22,664 nucleotides of DNA from FW021-bin31 sp964467635 (GTDB taxonomy: Bacteria > Bacteroidota > Bacteroidia > Chitinophagales > Chitinophagaceae): positions 1-22,664 of the forward strand of contig CAYXRN010000047.1 in assembly GCA_964467635.1 (NCBI GenBank), given 5' to 3'. A model generated the notes under the pieces. That model saw only the letters and a program-made list of their open reading frames with translations. It was not told the DNA's origin and ran no database searches. Both the position numbers and the translations under genes were made by a program. Shown in pieces: positions 1 to 8,028 of the stretch. Position 1 is the stretch's first letter, and the number at the start of each line of letters is the position of its first letter.

Positions 1-430
1 ACTGAATTTGGTTAAGGGCAATAACCCTGTTTCAGTGTGCTTCTCCCATTTCTTCAAGATTTTTTTTGGGCTGGCGGTCTGCCGGCCACATTAACTAAAA
101 TGTGTGTTTTTTCGCCAAAACGTTTTGTGCTTCCTGCTTAAGGATAAAGCACGTCTTTTTCTTTCGTTAGATTGCCACGAACGTACTGTCTGCAATTTTA
201 CGTTCCTGATACTTAAACTTCGGTCGGCTGTCTGACATAAACCCAGGATACCCCTTTACGAATTCAAAATGTATCGTTTTAAAGACCAAATAACTGCTTC
301 GGTTATTATCATCCGATAACATTCTGCTAGCGAGGGTCTTATCCAATCCCCATGTAACTTAAGTTACTTTAACAGGTCATCATTCCTTCATACAACTCCT
401 GCAGCGCTCCTTTAATTCTTTCAAAGTGAA
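1..430. other. Downstream flank of the sugar operon, no supported gene
   Basis: No gene is supported here. On the minus strand, directly after the kinase stop, there is an open stretch at about 167-358 without a start codon near its beginning; it could be a fragment of a decayed gene, but I do not recognise the peptide. A 14-base perfect palindrome, GTAACTTAAGTTAC, lies at 354-367. On the plus strand a weak hairpin (CACATT at 87-92 with AATGTG at 99-104) is followed by a run of T at 107-112 and could be a factor-independent terminator for something entering from the left. A second imperfect hairpin lies at 2-35. I could not find a convincing terminator for the minus-strand operon. Confidence 0.4.
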
Positions 431-1933
431 CTACGTCTGACGAGTACCTTCTATAATGTTTTGCCACTCTCTATACCATACCATTAATTCCATCCGTTGT
501 CCTACCGGCTGTAATACTGATCTTTTTACATAGAATGATTTTAATTGTTCAAGATCTTTATAAACACCGACTTTCAAACCTGCAAGATAGGCGGCACCCA
601 GGGCGGAAATCTCAGGTATGCCGATATTTACGACGGGACGGTCCAGCAAATCCGCTAAAAATTGTAACACAAACCCGTTAGAAGTCATGCCTCCATCTAC
701 AATCAATTCATTCAATTCAATGTTAGTGTCGGATTCCATTGCCACAACTACATCTTTAATTTGATAGGCAATAGATTCCAGGGCCGCCCGTACAATATGA
801 TTTTTGTTGCAATCAAATGTGAGGCCCGTAATAGAAGCCTTTTGGTTCATATTCCAATGGGGTGCCCCTAATCCGCTAAATGCAGGAATAAGATAAACGC
901 CGTTGTTATCATCGACTGATGTGGCCATTGCTTCGGTTGCTTTACTATCTTTTATTAGTCCCAACTGATTTTTTATCCACTCAATTGTTGAACCGCAGCT
1001 AACAATAGCGCCTTCCAATGCGTAGTCAACTCTTTTTTCCGTACTCCAACAAATTGTTGTTATCATACCATGTTGAGATGCTTTTCCCTGACTACCTATA
1101 TTCATCAGTATAGAAGATCCTGTTCCCAAAGTCGCTTTGGCGGTACCGGCCGAAAAGCATCCTTCCCCAAAAGCGGCTGCCTGAGAATCTCCTATCATGG
1201 CCGTAACAGGAATTGGATTGTTCATTAATCCATTAAAATCTGTTTCTCCAAAATGATACGAAGAAGGTTTGGGCTCTGGCAGATTGATTTTAGATAATCC
1301 GAATTCCTCCAGCAATTCTCTGTCCCATTGCAGATTTTTTAAATGGAAGAATAATGTTCTGGATGCGTTCGTATAGTCAGTTAAAAATGCTTTTCCTTTA
1401 GTTAATTTATACAATAGCCAGGTATCAATTGTACCGAAATACGCATTGTTTTTATTTATGGCGGACCGCACGGCATGTATATTTTCATAAAGCCATATCA
1501 GCTTAGTTCCAGAAAAGTAGGGATCGATGATAAGGCCGGTTTTTGACCTGATTTGATCCTCAAATCCGACACTTTTTAAGCGTTCACAAATTTGAATGGA
1601 TCGTTTACAACACCAAACAACAGCATTATATAGCGGCTCACCTTTATCATCCCAGATAATAAACGTCTCTCTTTGATTGGCAATGCCACAAGCCTTAATA
1701 TCTGCAGGATCACCGCCACTTGATCTATATGTTTTGATACAATTTTCAATAGAAGCCAATACATTATTATAAATATCCTCAGGGCTTTGTTCAACAAAAC
1801 CGTCCTTAAGAAAATACGTTTTCAGAGGTTCTGTAACTTTAGATACTACTTTACCTTTTCCATCAAATAGAATGGTCTTGGTTCCGCTGGTTCCCTGATC
1901 AATTGCAAGAATATAAGATTTGCTGCTGCCCAT
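431..1933 (-). CDS. FGGY-family carbohydrate kinase, glycerol-kinase-like (candidate apulose/ketose kinase)
   Basis: This 500-residue protein is a cytoplasmic ATP-dependent sugar or polyol kinase. The N-terminal FGGY domain opens with the phosphate-binding motif AIDQGTSGTKT (residues 10-20). It has NQRET at 86-90 and IDPYFSGTK at 136-144. The second half has IGDSQAAAFGEG (247-258), the ATP-site motif LGTGSS (269-274) and VDGGMTSNG (412-420). Overall it resembles glycerol kinase, but the usual GDQQAALFGQ is GDSQAAAFGE and IVWQCRRT is VVWCCKRS, so glycerol is unlikely to be its natural substrate. Length is normal for the family. It is the last gene of the operon and starts 13 bases after the permease stop. 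With an isomerase and a split transketolase in the same operon, the expected job is phosphorylating the ketose made by the isomerase. D-apulose is the best guess; other branched or short ketoses remain possible. The family call is secure, the substrate is inferred. Confidence 0.9.
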   Translation of the reverse strand: MGSSKSYILAIDQGTSGTKTILFDGKGKVVSKVTEPLKTYFLKDGFVEQSPEDIYNNVLASIENCIKTYRSSGGDPADIKACGIANQRETFIIWDDKGEPLYNAVVWCCKRSIQICERLKSVGFEDQIRSKTGLIIDPYFSGTKLIWLYENIHAVRSAINKNNAYFGTIDTWLLYKLTKGKAFLTDYTNASRTLFFHLKNLQWDRELLEEFGLSKINLPEPKPSSYHFGETDFNGLMNNPIPVTAMIGDSQAAAFGEGCFSAGTAKATLGTGSSILMNIGSQGKASQHGMITTICWSTEKRVDYALEGAIVSCGSTIEWIKNQLGLIKDSKATEAMATSVDDNNGVYLIPAFSGLGAPHWNMNQKASITGLTFDCNKNHIVRAALESIAYQIKDVVVAMESDTNIELNELIVDGGMTSNGFVLQFLADLLDRPVVNIGIPEISALGAAYLAGLKVGVYKDLEQLKSFYVKRSVLQPVGQRMELMVWYREWQNIIEGTRQT

Positions 1934-1946
1934 TGTTTACATTTGG

Positions 1947-2951
1947 TTACTCGTCTTTCTTATTTATTTTATCAATAGCTACCGCAATTAAGATAACAAA
2001 CCCTTTTACGACTTGCTGCCAGAATGGCGATACATTGAGTAAAACCAATCCATTGTTTAAAACTCCAATAATGATGGCACCGATTACGGCTCCTCGAACC
2101 GTTCCTCGTCCACCTGATAAGGAAGTGCCGCCTATTACAACAGCAGCAATTGCGTCAAGTTCATAGGAAACACCTGCATTGGGTTGTGCAGAATTTAACC
2201 TGGAAGTTAAGATGATACCACCCACTGCAGCAAGTCCGCCGGCAATCGCATAAACGATAATTTTTACTCTGTTGATGTTAATACCTGAAAGTTTTGCCGC
2301 GCTTTCATTTCCGCCGATAGCGTAAATATGACGGCCTAGTCTTGTTTTTTTAGCGATAATAATAGCCATTAAAACGATGACTCCCGAAATCCATACAGGC
2401 AAAGGAATCCCCAAAAACCATCCCGTTCCGATCGTTACCAAATCGTGTCCTAAACCTGATATGGGGAAACCGCCTGTCCATAACATAGTCAAGCCCCGGG
2501 CGATTGCCAACATGGCCAGCGTTGCGACGAAAGCGGGTACCCTAAATTTTGTTATTGTCCATCCGTTAAATACGCCTAACAATGTGCCTGCCAAAACACC
2601 TGTAAGTACTCCGCCAAATAAAGTAAATCCTATGTAAAGATTTAGTACCGGTATTTCAATTCCGTATTTGATCAAGCCGGCGGTTACCGCACCACATAGA
2701 CCCAATATTGAACCGACCGAAAGATCAATCCCCTCTGTAAGTACCACTAGGGTCATACCCGTTGCAAGACAGATGTTGACGGATATCTGCCTTAATACAT
2801 TCCATCCATTTGTAGGAGTTAGAAACTTATCTGTCAAAAGGCTTAGAACCAGACATAGCGCAAATAGTGCAAGCAATGATTGATATTTTGCGAAGTGGGT
2901 CCCGTATGGTTTCTTTGCGATACGTATAATTCCTTGGTTTGTTTGTATCAT
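1947..2951 (-). CDS. Sugar ABC transporter permease, RbsC/AraH family
   Basis: This 334-residue polytopic inner-membrane protein belongs to the branched-chain/ribose permease family (BPD_transp_2). After a soluble N-terminus it has a chain of hydrophobic segments. The family motifs are readable: TEGIDLSVGS (about 82-91) near the third segment, then the loop with GRHIYAIGGNESAAKLSGI (about 205-223), and near the C-terminus AIAAVVIGGTSLSGGRG (about 264-280), which is diagnostic for RbsC-like permeases. It would form the membrane channel as a homodimer with the double ATPase encoded just upstream and receive sugar from the lipoprotein binding protein. The gene starts 78 bases after the ATPase stop and ends 13 bases before the kinase start. 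Family assignment is firm; substrate is inferred only from the operon. Confidence 0.94.
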   Translation of the reverse strand: MIQTNQGIIRIAKKPYGTHFAKYQSLLALFALCLVLSLLTDKFLTPTNGWNVLRQISVNICLATGMTLVVLTEGIDLSVGSILGLCGAVTAGLIKYGIEIPVLNLYIGFTLFGGVLTGVLAGTLLGVFNGWTITKFRVPAFVATLAMLAIARGLTMLWTGGFPISGLGHDLVTIGTGWFLGIPLPVWISGVIVLMAIIIAKKTRLGRHIYAIGGNESAAKLSGININRVKIIVYAIAGGLAAVGGIILTSRLNSAQPNAGVSYELDAIAAVVIGGTSLSGGRGTVRGAVIGAIIIGVLNNGLVLLNVSPFWQQVVKGFVILIAVAIDKINKKDE

Positions 2952-3029
2952 CGCTTTTAGTTCTTTATGATCTAATACCTCTATTGGTTAAAAATATAGG
3001 TTGCTTATTTATGGAAATCAGAATATTCA

Positions 3030-4535
3030 TTATGCAGTCTTGGGAATGGCTGCGGTTAATATTTTGTCTTCTGTCGCTGCATCAATGGGGTACTCGGCAG
3101 TTAAATTTCCTTCAGACATAACCAGTATCCTGTCGGAAATAGCAAGTATTTCGGGCAATTCGGATGAAACGACGATAATTCCTAATCCCTCCTCGGCTAA
3201 TTTTAATATCAACTTATAGATTTCATTCTTTGCATGTACATCAATACCTCTCGTCGGTTCATCCAGCATTAATAATTTTGGTTTTGTAGTCAGCCATTTG
3301 GCTAATACTACTTTTTGTTGATTACCACCACTTAAATTCTTTACAAGTTGTTTTTCAGAGGGTGTTTTTATCTGCAGACTATCAATATATCTTTTGGCCA
3401 GGACCGCTTCTTTTCTGTTCCCAATCAATCCCATTCTCTGTATTCTATTCAAAGTGAGGAGACTTATGTTGGATTTGATGTCTAACCCTAAAATAAGCCC
3501 ATCTTTTTTTCTATCTTCGGGAACAAGAGCTAATCCGGACTTAATGGCCTCAGCGGGGTTTCTGGACTTTAAACGTCTTCCCCCAACAATAACCCTGCCT
3601 GATGAACGTTTAGGATATAACCCAAAAATAGATTCCAACAGCTCGGTTCTCCCTGCACCCATTAAGCCAAAAATACCGACAACCTCACCTCGGTTGACCT
3701 GAAAAGAAATATTATGTAAAAAATCTTCATTCTTTTTTTCAGGGTGCCTGATACATAAATTTTCTACCCGCAACAATTCATCCTTATCTTCATCTCTCGT
3801 GTTTTTTCGTATAATGGGAATTTCCCTGCCGACCATTTTCTGGATAAGGCGATCTTCCGTCATTCCTTTCATTTCACCGGTTTCGATCATTTTGCCGTCT
3901 CTTAGAACCACGTATTTATCTGCTATTTTGAATAATTCTTCCAGCTTGTGGGATATATAAACGACAGCTTTTCCTGTTCGCTTTAAATCGCTTATAATTC
4001 CAAATAAAACTTTTACTTCCGCCTCACTGATTGCCGACGTGGGTTCGTCCATTATGATAACGTCCGAATCAACGAGCAGCGCCTTGGCTACCTCAATAAT
4101 CTGTTGCTGACCAACTTTTAATTCGGAGATTGCCGTATTCGGATCTACGTCCAGCTTTAACTTTGCAAGCAAAGCTTTTGCTTTCGATCGCATTGCTTTT
4201 TCATTTAACATACCCCAACGGTCTATAATCTCTTTTCCTAAAAATATATTTTCAGTAACCGTCAAATTTGGAATAAGATTCAGTTCCTGGTGAATTATTG
4301 CAATTCCATGATCCTGTGCTTCTTTTGGACTTGAGAATTTAACTTTCTTATTTTTGAAGACAATATCTCCTTCAAAATCAGGATAGACACCCGAAAGAAT
4401 TTTCATCAGAGTTGACTTTCCGGCGCCATTTTCTCCGATAATGGCGGTTACCTTGCCGCCGTCGATTTCCATACTTACATTTTCTAAAGCTCTGACTCCA
4501 GGAAACTTTTTTGTGATGTTTTTAACAATGAGCAT
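3030..4535 (-). CDS. Sugar ABC transporter ATPase, RbsA/MglA type (double ATPase)
   Basis: This 501-residue protein carries two ATP-binding domains in one chain, as in RbsA, MglA and AraG. The first has Walker A GENGAGKST (34-42), a signature region LKVGQQQ rather than LSGGQ, and Walker B IIMDEPTSA. The second has the degenerate P-loop GLMGAGRTEL typical of the second domain in this family, a canonical LSGGNQQK signature and Walker B LMLDEPTRGID. This asymmetry is normal for the family and means only one site is likely to hydrolyse ATP efficiently. It energises uptake through the RbsC-type permease encoded next. It begins 43 bases after the DUF2291 gene. The length matches the family. Confidence 0.95.
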   Translation of the reverse strand: MLIVKNITKKFPGVRALENVSMEIDGGKVTAIIGENGAGKSTLMKILSGVYPDFEGDIVFKNKKVKFSSPKEAQDHGIAIIHQELNLIPNLTVTENIFLGKEIIDRWGMLNEKAMRSKAKALLAKLKLDVDPNTAISELKVGQQQIIEVAKALLVDSDVIIMDEPTSAISEAEVKVLFGIISDLKRTGKAVVYISHKLEELFKIADKYVVLRDGKMIETGEMKGMTEDRLIQKMVGREIPIIRKNTRDEDKDELLRVENLCIRHPEKKNEDFLHNISFQVNRGEVVGIFGLMGAGRTELLESIFGLYPKRSSGRVIVGGRRLKSRNPAEAIKSGLALVPEDRKKDGLILGLDIKSNISLLTLNRIQRMGLIGNRKEAVLAKRYIDSLQIKTPSEKQLVKNLSGGNQQKVVLAKWLTTKPKLLMLDEPTRGIDVHAKNEIYKLILKLAEEGLGIIVVSSELPEILAISDRILVMSEGNLTAEYPIDAATEDKILTAAIPKTA

Positions 4536-4578
4536 TTGTGTTTTTTTCGTTGAGTTATCAATACCAACTTTCGGAGCT

Positions 4579-5211
4579 CTATTTTTTGTGTATGATTTTT
4601 AACCATGCGGGAATTACTATTGGATCTTCTGTATTCAAATGCGCTTTGTTGAGTTTGATTGCCCCGGCAAATTGAACTACATCGCCCTCTGTTACGGAAT
4701 CTTTAAATGACGGTAATACCTCTGTTCTGACAATTTTATTGATTGCTGACGAAACACTGTTAAAGTCCATAATGCTTGGGAAGCTATCGATATGTATTTT
4801 CCCTGTAACATCACGAAGCGCGTTACCGAAAACAAGATCGGTAGCTAAAAATACGCTGTTGTGGTCAGGGCTATTTTTCATTAATAGCAATACATTGTCT
4901 TCATCGATTTTTAGTACTTTGCCGGTCCCCTTTACAGGAAAATATCGATTATTGCCAACAGCGGCAGCACGGGAGTACTTTTTAAAGGTTTGTTTCCTGT
5001 CTTTTTGGAGAAGAGTAAATAAATGGTCCAAATCGATAGTGTTGTTCAGGGCAGGAAGGAGAGTGTTGTCGAAGTAGTCTCTTGCGAATACGGTTTCATT
5101 AAAATCTTTTGAAGTGGCTTTCATCTTATCGAGCTTTCTAAAATATACCGAACTGTATGTTACAAGAAACAATACTAATAGTCCAATGCCATATTTTAAG
5201 ACTCTATTCAT
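4579..5211 (-). CDS. DUF2291 family periplasmic protein of sugar ABC transport operons
   Basis: This 210-residue protein begins with a single hydrophobic segment (about 7-24), followed by a soluble domain that would lie in the periplasm. The stretch VFGNALRDVTGKIHID and the later GDVVQFAGAIKLNK match my memory of the DUF2291 family (PF10054), which is found beside RbsABC-type transporters, mostly in Proteobacteria. Those relatives are often annotated as lipoproteins; this one has no lipobox cysteine after the hydrophobic stretch, so it looks like a signal-anchor protein. Its start codon overlaps the stop of the binding-protein gene by four bases (ATGA), implying translational coupling and a shared role with the binding protein. 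The biochemical function of the family is not established. The alternative reading, a lineage-specific hypothetical, seems less likely. Confidence 0.8.
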   Translation of the reverse strand: MNRVLKYGIGLLVLFLVTYSSVYFRKLDKMKATSKDFNETVFARDYFDNTLLPALNNTIDLDHLFTLLQKDRKQTFKKYSRAAAVGNNRYFPVKGTGKVLKIDEDNVLLLMKNSPDHNSVFLATDLVFGNALRDVTGKIHIDSFPSIMDFNSVSSAINKIVRTEVLPSFKDSVTEGDVVQFAGAIKLNKAHLNTEDPIVIPAWLKIIHKK

Positions 5212-6158
5212 TGTTGGTCTTTTTTACCATAAGCAATATAATTCTTAACATTATTTTGAGTAACTAACTCTACGTCGACCAGTACCGTCTTTGGAAAATT
5301 ACGCCGCCCTTTAAAATAGTCAACGGCAAATTCGGCTGCTTTATGGGCCATAGTTATTGGGAACTGCATTCCTGTCGCCGAGATCTTGCCATTCGAAATG
5401 GCATTGATTACATCAGCGGTACCATCAAATCCGAAGACTTTTGTCTCTTTGTTTTTTCCAGCAGCAACAAGTGCCTGATATGCACCCATCGCCATTGCGT
5501 CATTACCACAAAAAATTGCATTTATATCATTATGTGCCTGTAGAAGAGATTCGACTACTTCCATGGCCTTGTATCTGTCAAAATCCGCGCTTTGTTGGGC
5601 AACCATCTTAAGATCGGGATAGTGATCGACTACTTCGTGAAATCCTTTTGATCTAATCCAGGAATTATTGTCACCTAAAAGGCCCATTAATTCCACATAT
5701 TTTCCGCTTTTATTAAGCTGCTTCACAAAGTATTTTCCTATTTTAACGCAGCCCGAATAACTATCTGAGAGAATTTGAGAAGTTGCAGCATCAGAGTTGA
5801 CTTCACGGTCCATGCAAAAAACCGGCACGCCCGCGGCTTTGGCCCTGGAGACATTCGTGACGGAGCCATTAAAGTCGGTCGGGTTGAATAGTATAGCATC
5901 GTATCCTAAGGCTAGCGCATTTTCAAAGTTATTTGCCTCTAATGCTGTGTTATTTTGCGAGTTGAATATTTTGGATTCGTAACCGAGCTCGCTCGCTTTA
6001 GCAGCGGCGTTTCGGGCGAGAAACACAAACCAGGGGTTATTAAGTGTTGAAACAATAACAGCAATTTTCTTTGGCTCTTTTTCTGCTTTTTGCTTACAAC
6101 TACTATAAGTAAGTGTTATATATAGTAAAAATATACTATAATAGAATATTTGTCTCAT
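5208..6158 (-). CDS. Sugar ABC transporter substrate-binding lipoprotein, RbsB-like
   Basis: This 316-residue protein is a type I periplasmic binding protein of the ribose/galactose class (Peripla_BP_4). The N-terminus is a lipoprotein signal peptide, with lipobox TYSSC and the lipidated cysteine at residue 21, so the protein should be membrane-tethered rather than free in the periplasm. The mature part starts with KKIAVIVSTLNNPWF, the usual first beta strand and ligand loop, and continues with AILFNPTDFNGS, VPVFCMDREV and AIFCGNDAMAMGA, all standard positions of the fold. It delivers sugar to the permease/ATPase pair. It lies 37 bases after the transketolase C-subunit gene and overlaps the DUF2291 gene by four bases. 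The bound sugar is unknown; a pentose such as apiose is inferred from neighbours. Confidence 0.93.
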   Translation of the reverse strand: MRQIFYYSIFLLYITLTYSSCKQKAEKEPKKIAVIVSTLNNPWFVFLARNAAAKASELGYESKIFNSQNNTALEANNFENALALGYDAILFNPTDFNGSVTNVSRAKAAGVPVFCMDREVNSDAATSQILSDSYSGCVKIGKYFVKQLNKSGKYVELMGLLGDNNSWIRSKGFHEVVDHYPDLKMVAQQSADFDRYKAMEVVESLLQAHNDINAIFCGNDAMAMGAYQALVAAGKNKETKVFGFDGTADVINAISNGKISATGMQFPITMAHKAAEFAVDYFKGRRNFPKTVLVDVELVTQNNVKNYIAYGKKDQQ

Positions 6159-6195
6159 ACTTCTTACAGTTGATATAAATTCTACACATCGCTGA

Positions 6196-7158
6196 CTATT
6201 TTAATAACAATAGGGCTGTTCTTGTTATTCCCTCTTGTGATATTCCATAATGAGTAAATATTTCATTTTGTGATCCGGTAATTGTATATTCATCCGGAAT
6301 GCCTATTATTTTAAATTTATTGGCATGCCCATTTTGTAAAAGAAACGCCGCGCACGCCTCTCCCAGTCCGCCAAATATGCTATGTTCTTCAATCGTCATT
6401 ATAGGTGACCCGCCTGAAGCCATCCTTGCAATTAGTTCATAGTCCAGCGGTTTAATAGTATGCATACTGATGACTGTTGCCTGAACATTGTATTCTTTTT
6501 CCAGTTTTACGGCTGCTTGTAGGGCCGGATAGACTGTTTCTCCGGTTCCAATAAAGGTAATATCGCCTCCTTTTCTTATAATTCTTCCCTTGCCAAATTT
6601 AAAATTACTTTCATTTTTCTCTTTCAAAAAAGGCATCGCTTTTTTTACAAAACGTATATATAAGGTATACTCTGAAAGAGCCGCCTTCCTAATAGTCTGC
6701 TCAGTCTCAAAATTATCTGCGGGTGCCAGGACAGTAATGTTATTGATAGCTCGTAATGCCGCAAAATCATGTAAACTGTGATGTGTTGAACCTAATGCGC
6801 CATAGCTTACTCCTGCGCTGATGCCGATTAGCTTTACCGGATTATCAGAATAGGCAACATCGTTCTTAATTTGCTCCAAAGCCCTTGCCGAAAGAAAACA
6901 GGCCGGAGATACAGCAAAAACTCTTTTTCCTGTTGAAGCCAGTCCAGCGGAAACGCCGACCAGGTTTTGTTCCGCAATTCCCACTTCGATAATTTGTTCA
7001 GGAAACCTTTGCCCAAACGGCACCAGTTTCCCAGAACCACGCGAATCACTTGTTACGACAATAATGTTTTTATCCTGCTCAGCTAGTTTCTGAAGTGTTT
7101 CAGAAAATATTTCTAAGTTTGGTTTTGCCGTTTTCTTATTTTCTACTGCTACTTCCAT
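6196..7158 (-). CDS. Transketolase C-terminal subunit (pyrimidine-binding and C-terminal domains)
   Basis: This 320-residue protein is the second half of a split transketolase. The pyrimidine-binding domain is recognisable by VGIAEQNLVGVSAGLA, whose glutamate normally activates thiamine diphosphate, and by the conserved GVSYGALGSTHHSLHD loop. The last third is the transketolase C-terminal domain (TIEEHSIFGGLGEACAA, TGSQNEIFTHYGIS). It cannot work alone because the diphosphate-binding half is in the preceding gene; the two reading frames overlap by ten bases, consistent with coupled synthesis of an alpha2beta2-type enzyme. Split transketolases are known in archaea and in dedicated catabolic operons, including apulose-4-phosphate transketolase (AptA/AptB) and the sulfoquinovose transketolase. 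The presence of a sugar kinase and an isomerase favours an apulose-4-phosphate-like substrate. Function as a transketolase subunit is secure; substrate is inferred. Confidence 0.92.
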   Translation of the reverse strand: MEVAVENKKTAKPNLEIFSETLQKLAEQDKNIIVVTSDSRGSGKLVPFGQRFPEQIIEVGIAEQNLVGVSAGLASTGKRVFAVSPACFLSARALEQIKNDVAYSDNPVKLIGISAGVSYGALGSTHHSLHDFAALRAINNITVLAPADNFETEQTIRKAALSEYTLYIRFVKKAMPFLKEKNESNFKFGKGRIIRKGGDITFIGTGETVYPALQAAVKLEKEYNVQATVISMHTIKPLDYELIARMASGGSPIMTIEEHSIFGGLGEACAAFLLQNGHANKFKIIGIPDEYTITGSQNEIFTHYGISQEGITRTALLLLK

Positions 7159-7991
7159 AACATTTTATCTACTGCGAGGATTGAGGTATCTAATTCTTTT
7201 AATGCTTCTTCAAGTTGTTCTTTATCGGGAACCCGGTGATGCCATTTAACCTTATTTTCCATATAACTAATTCCTTTTCCCTTTATTGTATGTGCGATAA
7301 TTAAGCTTGGCTTACCATTGGAAAAAGGTAATGTATCAAAAACCTGGATTAAGGCGTCATAATCGTGACCGTCAACGTGTTTCACCGACCATCCAAAACT
7401 TTTAAATTTTTGGTCAATGGGGTCGGTATTACAAACTTCGGCTGTGGGGCCTGTAATTTGTAAACGATTATAGTCAATGATAGCACATAAATTATCCAGT
7501 TTATAATGGGACGCAATTAGTGCAGCCTCCCAATTGGAACCTTCTGGTAATTCACCGTCTCCCAAGAGCGTAAATCCCCGGAAGACCTTCTTATCTAATT
7601 TGGCAGACAGGGCCATTCCGGTGCAAAAAGATAATCCATGGCCCAACGCACCTGTATTTTCTTCAATGCCGTTTACTTTCTTGTTCGGATGACCAATATA
7701 ATGGGAGGTGTATTTACAAAGTGTTTTCAGGTCGGATTCGGGAAAGAAACCTTTATCGGCTAATACGACATATAGTGCTTCGACACTATGTCCCTTGCTT
7801 TGAATATATCTGTCACGATCAGGATCTGTAAAATTAACCGGACTGACGTTCATCACATGATTGTAGAGCACATTTAAAATGTCAATACAAGAAAGACTCC
7901 CTCCGGTATGTCCGCCGTTTGCATAATATATATACTTTAATATATTTCTCCTATATAATATAGCCTTCTTTTTTAATTCGGTTACACTCAT
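7149..7991 (-). CDS. Transketolase N-terminal subunit (thiamine-diphosphate-binding domain)
   Basis: This 280-residue protein is the first half of a split transketolase. It contains the expected substrate-channel histidines (GGHTGGSLS at 27-35, SKGHS, GALGHGLS) and the thiamine diphosphate/magnesium motif, which begins GDGELPEGSNWEAA near residue 148 and continues to IDYNRLQ. The family ending is IAHTIKGKGISYMENK followed by WHHRVP. Length is that of the isolated N-terminal subunit. The gene starts 37 bases after the isomerase stop and overlaps the C-subunit gene by ten bases. Together the subunits would transfer a two-carbon unit from a ketose phosphate to an acceptor such as glyceraldehyde 3-phosphate. 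It is probably not the housekeeping pentose-phosphate transketolase, given its place among sugar uptake genes, but a housekeeping role cannot be excluded from sequence. Confidence 0.93.
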   Translation of the reverse strand: MSVTELKKKAILYRRNILKYIYYANGGHTGGSLSCIDILNVLYNHVMNVSPVNFTDPDRDRYIQSKGHSVEALYVVLADKGFFPESDLKTLCKYTSHYIGHPNKKVNGIEENTGALGHGLSFCTGMALSAKLDKKVFRGFTLLGDGELPEGSNWEAALIASHYKLDNLCAIIDYNRLQITGPTAEVCNTDPIDQKFKSFGWSVKHVDGHDYDALIQVFDTLPFSNGKPSLIIAHTIKGKGISYMENKVKWHHRVPDKEQLEEALKELDTSILAVDKMLWK

Positions 7992-8028
7992 TTTTTAATT
8001 TTTTATAATAATATCTAAATCAAAAATC

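Noticed and set aside
6196..7991. Split transketolase as the housekeeping pentose-phosphate enzyme or as part of a sulfoquinovose transketolase route
   Set aside because: The location between an isomerase, a kinase and a sugar importer favours a dedicated catabolic role. The sulfoquinovose route, as I recall it, does not need an FGGY kinase. Neither can be fully excluded.
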